From the NCBI RefSeq assembly GCF_016469335.1, contig NZ_CP059888.1:2852001-2916000 (forward strand): a stretch of 64,000 bases of DNA, in the 5' to 3' direction. The notes under the pieces were generated by a model that was given only the letters and a program-made list of their open reading frames with translations, had not been told where the DNA came from and made no database searches. Shown here in pieces: positions 59,722 through 64,000 of the stretch. Each line of letters starts with the position of its first letter. The stretch's first letter is position 1. Source of the stretch: Flocculibacter collagenilyticus. GTDB taxonomy: Bacteria; Pseudomonadota; Gammaproteobacteria; Enterobacterales; Alteromonadaceae. The position numbers and the translations under genes are program-made.

Positions 59722-60813
59722 ATGGGTTTTAAATGTGGTATTGTTGGACTACCTAATGTTGGTAAATCAACACTTTTCAATGCACTAACCAAAGCTGGCA
59801 TTGATGCAGCAAACTTCCCTTTTTGTACTATTGAACCAAACACTGGCGTTGTTCCTGTTCCAGATGTAAGACTGGATAAACTTGCAGCTATCGTTAACCC
59901 ACAGCGCATCTTACCAACAACAATGGAGTTTGTTGATATTGCAGGTTTGGTTGAAGGTGCGTCTAAAGGAGAAGGTCTAGGTAACAAGTTTCTAGCAAAT
60001 ATTCGCGAAACGGATGCCATTGGCCATGTAGTACGCTGCTTTGACGATGAAAATATTGTTCACGTTGCAGGCAAAGTTTCACCTGCGGATGATATCGATA
60101 TTATCAATACAGAGCTGGCTCTGGCAGACTTGGACTCTGTAGAAAAGGCCATTTTCCGTAATGCTAAAAAAGCAAAAGGCGGCGATAAAGAAGCAAAAGC
60201 GCTATTAACGGTCTTAGAAAAGATTAAACCAACCTTAGATGAAGGTCATATGGTGCGCTCTATTGAGCTAACCAAAGAAGAAAAAGCCGTCATCAGCCCA
60301 CTTAATCTTCTTACTATTAAACCAACTATGTACATTGCCAACGTAACCGAAGATGGATTTGAAAATAATCCTTATTTAGACGTTGTACGTGACATCGCAA
60401 GTAAAGAAGATGCTGTTGTTGTTGCAGTATGTGCGGCCATTGAAGCAGAGATTGCAGAGCTAGAAGACGAAGATAAAGCGGAATTCTTAGCTGAAATGGA
60501 AATTGACGAACCAGGCTTAAATCGCGTGATCCGCTCTGGCTATGAGTTATTAAACTTACATACTTATTTCACAGCGGGTGTAAAAGAAGTAAGAGCATGG
60601 ACAATTCCTATTAACTCTACTGCACCACAAGCTGCCGGTAAAATTCACACCGACTTTGAAAAAGGCTTTATTCGTGCTGAAACAGTAGGCTATGACGACT
60701 ATATTGAGCATAACGGTGAACAAGGTGCTAAAGACGCGGGGAAATGGCGTTTAGAAGGTAAAGATTATATTGTTAAAGATGGTGATGTGATTCATTTCAG
60801 ATTTAATGTTTAA
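59722..60813 (+). CDS. ychF: ribosome-associated ATPase YchF (OLA1 type)
   Basis: Obg-family P-loop NTPase that prefers ATP, binds ribosomes and is linked to stress responses. The Walker A is [15 protein letters not shown] (about residues 8-22). G2/G3 blocks [18 protein letters not shown] and [17 protein letters not shown] follow, then a coiled-coil region and the C-terminal TGS domain ([28 protein letters not shown]). At 363 residues it has the standard length. AGAGG precedes the ATG. A strong terminator follows. Confidence 0.97.
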   Translation: MGFKCGIVGLPNVGKSTLFNALTKAGIDAANFPFCTIEPNTGVVPVPDVRLDKLAAIVNPQRILPTTMEFVDIAGLVEGASKGEGLGNKFLANIRETDAIGHVVRCFDDENIVHVAGKVSPADDIDIINTELALADLDSVEKAIFRNAKKAKGGDKEAKALLTVLEKIKPTLDEGHMVRSIELTKEEKAVISPLNLLTIKPTMYIANVTEDGFENNPYLDVVRDIASKEDAVVVAVCAAIEAEIAELEDEDKAEFLAEMEIDEPGLNRVIRSGYELLNLHTYFTAGVKEVRAWTIPINSTAPQAAGKIHTDFEKGFIRAETVGYDDYIEHNGEQGAKDAGKWRLEGKDYIVKDGDVIHFRFNV

Positions 60814-60862
60814 TTAAAACAACCTCTATATGGTTAAATAACGCTAAAGCGCTTATTTTTAC

Positions 60863-60890
60863 AAAAAGCTGGTATCGACCAGCTTTTTTT
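60863..60890 (+). terminator. intrinsic terminator after ychF
   Basis: AAAAAGCTGGT (60863-60873) and ACCAGCTTTTT (60878-60888) form an 11-bp stem with a 4-base loop followed by more T on the plus strand. It separates pth-ychF from the tRNA array. Confidence 0.93.
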
Positions 60891-60995
60891 ATTGCCATTT
60901 TTTATATTTCATATACATTTTTTCATCACCTCGACCATTAATGTTTATAAAACACTCAATCAAACCACAAAGCGCATTTTTTTATAAAAAAACTA

Positions 60996-61024
60996 TTGAC
61001 GACTAAACCTCATATCAGCATAAT
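60996..61024 (+). promoter_or_regulatory. sigma-70 promoter of the tRNA array
   Basis: TTGACG (60996-61001) and CATAAT (61019-61024) are separated by the optimal 17 bases. A GC-rich discriminator, ACGCGCCAC, follows directly, typical of stringently controlled stable-RNA promoters. The first tRNA begins 30 bases after the -10 box. Confidence 0.85.
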
Positions 61025-61054
61025 ACGCGCCACTCGCTTGAGACGAGATTAAGT

Positions 61055-61131
61055 GGCTATGTAGCTCAGCTGGTTAGAGCACATCACTCATAATGATGGG
61101 GTCCCCTGTTCAAATCAGGGCATAGCCACCA
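61055..61131 (+). tRNA. tRNA-Met (anticodon CAT), elongator type
   Basis: 77 bases including encoded CCA. Acceptor stem GGCTATG/CATAGCC, anticodon CAT at 61089-61091, T stem CCCTG/CAGGG. The body resembles E. coli elongator tRNA-Met (metT/metU). Compared with the second Met copy at 61375 the acceptor and T stems differ at compensated positions. Confidence 0.96.
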
Positions 61132-61158
61132 TTTAATCTTTGAAGTGAAATCGAATTT

Positions 61159-61243
61159 GCGGACGTGGTGGAATTGGTAGACACGCTGGATTTAGGTTCC
61201 AGTGCTTCACGGCGTGAGAGTTCAAGTCTCTCCGTCCGCACCA
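61159..61243 (+). tRNA. tRNA-Leu (anticodon TAG)
   Basis: 85 bases with encoded CCA. Acceptor stem GCGGACG/CGTCCGC, anticodon loop TTTAGGT with TAG at 61193-61195, and the long variable arm of class II tRNAs (TGCTTCACGGCGTG). Identical in body to the copy at 61481. Confidence 0.97.
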
Positions 61244-61253
61244 TTGATTCGGT

Positions 61254-61328
61254 TGGGGTATCGCCAAGCGGTAAGGCACCGGGTTTTGATCTCGGCATTC
61301 ATAGGTTCAAATCCTATTACCCCAGCCA
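61254..61328 (+). tRNA. tRNA-Gln (anticodon TTG)
   Basis: 75 bases with encoded CCA. Acceptor TGGGGTA/TACCCCA and anticodon TTG at 61286-61288. Same sequence as the Gln tRNA upstream of prs and as the last tRNA of this array. Confidence 0.97.
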
Positions 61329-61374
61329 ACTTTTAAATGCACGGTGGGTTAAACGACCATGCTTTAACATACTT

Positions 61375-61451
61375 GGCTACGTAGCTCAGCTGGTTAGAGC
61401 ACATCACTCATAATGATGGGGTCGCAGGTTCAAATCCCGCCGTAGCCACCA
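61375..61451 (+). tRNA. tRNA-Met (anticodon CAT), second copy
   Basis: 77 bases with encoded CCA. Acceptor GGCTACG/CGTAGCC, anticodon CAT at 61409-61411, T arm GCAGG-TTCAAAT-CCCGC containing one A-C mismatch that E. coli metT also shows. Starts the second Met-Leu-Gln unit. Confidence 0.96.
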
Positions 61452-61480
61452 TGCTCTTGCAAGAGTTTGGAAATAGTTTT

Positions 61481-61565
61481 GCGGACGTGGTGGAATTGGT
61501 AGACACGCTGGATTTAGGTTCCAGTGCTTCACGGCGTGAGAGTTCAAGTCTCTCCGTCCGCACCA
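61481..61565 (+). tRNA. tRNA-Leu (anticodon TAG), second copy
   Basis: 85 bases with encoded CCA; acceptor GCGGACG/CGTCCGC, anticodon TAG at 61515-61517, long variable arm. Sequence identical to the first Leu copy. Confidence 0.97.
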
Positions 61566-61573
61566 TAGACTTT

Positions 61574-61648
61574 TGGGGTATCGCCAAGCGGTAAGGCACC
61601 GGGTTTTGATCTCGGCATTCATAGGTTCAAATCCTATTACCCCAGCCA
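61574..61648 (+). tRNA. tRNA-Gln (anticodon TTG), last of the array
   Basis: 75 bases with encoded CCA; identical to the copy at 61254. The array terminator begins 4 bases after its CCA end. Confidence 0.97.
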
Positions 61649-61651
61649 TAT

Positions 61652-61686
61652 AAAAAAGCCCGACTTTTTGAAGTTGGGCTTTTTTA
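61652..61686 (+). terminator. intrinsic terminator of the tRNA array
   Basis: AAAAAAGCCCGACTT (61652-61666) pairs with AAGTTGGGCTTTTTT (61671-61685) with one G-T pair and a 4-base loop, followed by more T. It closes the tRNA transcript. Confidence 0.93.
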
Positions 61687-61810
61687 TTTCTAATTATCTT
61701 GATAGAACATACTCTGTGCAGTATGCCCTCACCTATAATCTTAGATTATTATTTATCTCAAAATCGAATCATATATAAAGTAGTGAATTAACTATTTAAT
61801 TAGTTCCCAC

Positions 61811-63010
61811 CTATTTGCCACTTAAGCCAAGCGCATGTTCAAGCACCTTCTTTTTAGCAAAAGGTAACTGCTGAGCAAGACTTAATATTCCACTTCTAAG
61901 ATTTCTGAGTATTGGGTTGGTATTGCTAAATGAGTAGTAAAATAGATCCATTGCAGACATCATTAATAAATTTTGCGTTCTACGACTTTTTTCGTAGTCT
62001 TTAAGCACCTCATTGCAGGATATGCCTCTCCCCTCTGCTATCGCATTAGCTATTACTGTTGATAAGCTTTTTGCATCTTGCAACCCAATATTCACTCCCT
62101 GCCCTGCTAGCGGGTTGATGGTATGTGCGGCATCCCCTACTAGTACTACCCCGTTTTTATAATAATGATTGGCATGTTGGCGAGTAATTGGAAAGCTGGC
62201 ACAATTTTGTACAGAAAAATCGCCAGGGAGCACAGGAAAGTTTGTCAATATCTCTTGTTTAAGTTGCGCGTAAGTTAGCGCTTTTAGCTGTTGGATACGT
62301 TGAGGGCTATCGTACCAAATGAGTGAAGCGTTTTGTCCAAATAAAGGCAAAAATGCCCTTGGACCAGACGGCATGAACTGCTGCCAAGTAACACTTTGTT
62401 GAGCAAATTCAGTTTCAATATTAATCACAAAGCAGTGCTGTGTATAATTCCAGCCCGTACATCCTATACCGGCTAACGTTCTTATCATCGAGTTTGCGCC
62501 ATCCGCTGCAACTAATAAAGTAGCCTTTATGTGACTTTCATCGGCAAAAGACAAAATATGATGACTGTCTTTACGCGTGATACTTTGCACCTTTCTACCC
62601 ATTAATAGCTCAACATCTAAGTCTTTAAATTGCTCAATTAAAGACTGTTGAATAACATTATTCTCAATAATATGGCCTAGATATTCAGTTTCAGATAGTT
62701 CATTACTAAAGCTCAGTCTATGTTGAGGCGCTTCCCATGTAACAAGCTCTTTATAAGGGCAAGATCTAATCTTTAAAATTGACGGCCATGCTTGAGCTTC
62801 ACGTAAAATACGTTCAGACCCCAAGCTAATTGCTGAAACACGAAGACCAGCCTGATCATCTTCGGTTACTTTTTTAGGTAACTGATGCTCTACAACCGCA
62901 ATTTTTAATTTGCTATGAGCTTTATTCTCTGAAGAAATTTGCGCCAAAAGGTTAGCCAGTGTTGCCCCTACCATTCCAGCACCAACAATTACGACATCAT
63001 AATGCGCCAT
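61811..63010 (-). CDS. ubiF: 2-octaprenyl-3-methyl-6-methoxy-1,4-benzoquinol hydroxylase UbiF
   Basis: FAD monooxygenase of aerobic ubiquinone synthesis. The FAD motif VVIVGAGMVGATLANLL is at the start, ADGANSMIRTLAGIG in the middle and GDAAHTINPLAGQGVNIGLQD near residue 285. It follows E. coli UbiF rather than UbiI/UbiH in the diagnostic stretch TWQQFMPSGPRAFLPLFGQN with SLIWYDSPQRIQQL, and in the tail MDLFYYSFSNTNPILRNLR. The 399 residues are normal. ATG 63010. It stands alone on the minus strand between the tRNA array and a divergent hypothetical gene. Confidence 0.93.
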   Translation of the reverse strand: MAHYDVVIVGAGMVGATLANLLAQISSENKAHSKLKIAVVEHQLPKKVTEDDQAGLRVSAISLGSERILREAQAWPSILKIRSCPYKELVTWEAPQHRLSFSNELSETEYLGHIIENNVIQQSLIEQFKDLDVELLMGRKVQSITRKDSHHILSFADESHIKATLLVAADGANSMIRTLAGIGCTGWNYTQHCFVINIETEFAQQSVTWQQFMPSGPRAFLPLFGQNASLIWYDSPQRIQQLKALTYAQLKQEILTNFPVLPGDFSVQNCASFPITRQHANHYYKNGVVLVGDAAHTINPLAGQGVNIGLQDAKSLSTVIANAIAEGRGISCNEVLKDYEKSRRTQNLLMMSAMDLFYYSFSNTNPILRNLRSGILSLAQQLPFAKKKVLEHALGLSGK

Positions 63011-63179
63011 TATTTATCCTTTTTTCATTAGATTACAGGCATTTTCATTGAATTAAGTGTAACATTAAGGCTTAGAAAAGTACTTTGCATATCTTTGTTT
63101 TTTTTATCTTTTGAGCTAAAGTATTGAGGCTGGTACTAAAGGTTTATATCAGCTAAAAATCACTCAAATGGAGGTGGCT

Positions 63180-63614
63180 ATGTCTGCTACAAAAATAAGA
63201 AAGATTGAAGATTTAACTTTCGAATACGATAAAACCGTTAAACATAACACAACTAAGTTAAGAGCAAAATCCGACCGCGCAACCGTTTCAAAGTTTGTTG
63301 CAGATTTAGTACTACCAGATGACTCAATCCTTACGGTAGATATAAGTTTTGATAGTGATACTTGCTACCATAACAACGCAATGGTTATCATGGACGACTT
63401 TGGTGCAGAGTTAGTCGCTGATGCTTTCGAAACACGCTACGGACTAGAAGCTGCAAACTTGGTTAGAGAAAAGTGGTATAACAAAGAAAGTAATGACGAC
63501 CCACGTAAACCAACATTCATGTTTGTTAAAAAACCGACTAAGCCTCTGCAACGTCCTAAAATTGTTGTCGCTTGTGGTAAAGAAGATCACCAGCCTGACA
63601 GACCAGAGTATTAA
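63180..63614 (+). CDS. hypothetical protein, 144 residues
   Basis: Not recognised. I set the start at ATG 63180 because GGAGGTGG lies 5-6 bases upstream, a very strong site; the frame extends 4 codons further. The product begins MSATKIRKIEDLTFEYDKTV, has a middle part with a DSILTVDISFDSDT beta-like stretch and ends in a basic then acidic tail (FVKKPTKPLQRPKIVV, EDHQPDRPEY). No signal peptide or membrane segment. A terminator-like hairpin follows 8 bases past the stop. Confidence 0.7.
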   Translation: MSATKIRKIEDLTFEYDKTVKHNTTKLRAKSDRATVSKFVADLVLPDDSILTVDISFDSDTCYHNNAMVIMDDFGAELVADAFETRYGLEAANLVREKWYNKESNDDPRKPTFMFVKKPTKPLQRPKIVVACGKEDHQPDRPEY

Positions 63615-64000
63615 TCACTTTAAACGCCAATATCTTGTTGGCGTTTTTGCGTTCTTTTTATGTGTGGTGTGCTTATTTCCACTCAATATATTTGCACATA
63701 TTCAGCCTGTTCAGGCATTTCACGATCAAACTCAGATTAAACGCTTTTTACAAGACAGCAATGGATTTATTTGGTCACTAGGTCAAAGCGGCTTAAAACG
63801 ATTCGATGGTTTTGAAACCATTAACTTCTCCATGCAAGGTCCCTACAAACTTCCATTTTCTTGGATCAAGGATGCGCTTATTGTTCAAAACATGATGTAT
63901 ATCGCTACTGAAAATCGTGGGTTATGGCAATTAAATCTTAATAACTTCAAGTCAAAACAACTACTTAACTTCGAGCAAGCATCTAATCTGGAACGCTTAA
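63574..64000 (+). CDS. two-component-type beta-propeller sensor protein, partial (runs off window)
   Basis: The frame is open to the window end. After a basic segment (HFKRQYL) and a hydrophobic signal-like stretch (VFAFFLCVVCLFPLNIFA), it shows QIKRFLQDSNGFIWSLGQSG and LKRFDGFETINFS, the hallmark of a Reg_prop propeller repeat. A second repeat, MYIATENRGLWQLNLN, is beginning at the end. Such proteins usually carry several propeller repeats, a Y_Y_Y domain and a histidine kinase or GGDEF output. The start is uncertain: the only conventional in-frame codon upstream is GTG 63574, overlapping the previous gene by 41 bases, without a clear ribosome site. Confidence 0.7.
   Translation, partial: MVKKITSLTDQSINHFKRQYLVGVFAFFLCVVCLFPLNIFAHIQPVQAFHDQTQIKRFLQDSNGFIWSLGQSGLKRFDGFETINFSMQGPYKLPFSWIKDALIVQNMMYIATENRGLWQLNLNNFKSKQLLNFEQASNLERL
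63622..63658 (+). terminator. intrinsic terminator after the hypothetical gene at 63180
   Basis: AAACGCCAA (63622-63630) and TTGGCGTTT (63638-63646) form a 9-bp stem with a 7-base loop, followed by TTGCGTTCTTTTT. The hairpin also lies inside the reading frame of the next gene's signal peptide region, which is unusual. Confidence 0.75.

Noticed and set aside
61055-61648. Repeated ~85-base blocks that could suggest a CRISPR or other direct-repeat array
   Set aside because: The repeats are complete tRNA cloverleafs with CCA ends and irregular spacers.
61165-61649. Open frames of 60-80 codons on both strands over the tRNA array
   Set aside because: They only translate tRNA-Leu, tRNA-Met and tRNA-Gln sequence; a common false call.

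Overview
The window is ordinary chromosome of an AT-rich marine-type gammaproteobacterium. Gene content and order (bam/lpx operon, rpsB-tsf-pyrH-frr, hemA-prfA-prmC-sirB2-sirB1-kdsA, lolB-ispE-prs, gcvA-DUF423-rlmM, ppnN-xni, syd-queF, a long TonB-dependent receptor with a carboxypeptidase-like N-terminus, DUF3549/DUF3301/DUF2789 proteins) point to Alteromonadales, probably a Colwelliaceae-like genus such as Thalassotalea or Colwellia. That placement is inferred from gene content; no 16S or marker search was possible.

Layout. 1-9.3 kb, minus strand: uppS, cdsA, dxr, rseP, bamA, skp, lpxD, fabZ, lpxA (cut by the window edge), covering isoprenoid carrier, phospholipid, outer-membrane protein and lipid A synthesis. 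9.6-13.0 kb, minus strand: rpsB, tsf, pyrH, frr, with a likely S2 autoregulatory leader and an intercistronic attenuator. 13.3-17.8 kb, plus strand: map, glnD, dapD. 17.8-23.5 kb: truC-yqcC, conserved DUF3549 and DUF3301 proteins, a GNAT acetyltransferase, DUF2789, a DUF3192 lipoprotein, and a coiled-coil protein coupled to a DUF2310 zinc-ribbon protein. 23.6-27.8 kb: a TonB-dependent receptor followed by a phosphoesterase lipoprotein. 28-30.3 kb: a gene-poor stretch that may carry a dispersed repeat, then a hypothetical gene, syd and queF. 30.4-37.3 kb: an M61/PDZ peptidase, a diguanylate cyclase, ppnN, and xni overlapping a short-chain dehydrogenase.

37.3-41.3 kb is the most accessory-looking part: about 1.1 kb with almost no gene, an orphan NADAR protein, a second DUF3192 protein and, 7 bases after it, a 606-residue protein that reads as a catalytically dead HD-GYP-like plus HDOD-like fusion. 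41.4-46.9 kb: NAD-type isocitrate dehydrogenase, an outer-membrane barrel, rlmM, a DUF423 protein, an alpha/beta hydrolase, gcvA and a small secreted protein. 47-55.4 kb, minus strand: the hemA-prfA-prmC-sirB2-sirB1-kdsA cluster, interrupted by a REC-DUF3369 response regulator and a DUF819 membrane protein. 55.4-60.8 kb, plus strand: lolB, ispE, tRNA-Gln, prs, rplY, pth, ychF. 61.0-61.7 kb: a tandemly duplicated tRNA Met-Leu-Gln array with its own promoter and terminator. The window ends with ubiF (minus strand), a hypothetical protein and the start of a beta-propeller sensor.

I see no CRISPR array, prophage, transposase, integrase or defence island. Several annotated starts differ from the longest open frame (dxr, cdsA, pyrH, tsf, rpsB, prs and others) because ribosome binding sites and family lengths favour internal starts. 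No clearly new system stands out. The best leads are the degenerate signalling protein next to the DUF3192 paralogue, the receptor/phosphoesterase pair with possible phosphate control, and the unexplained intergenic segments near 28.3 and 37.5 kb.
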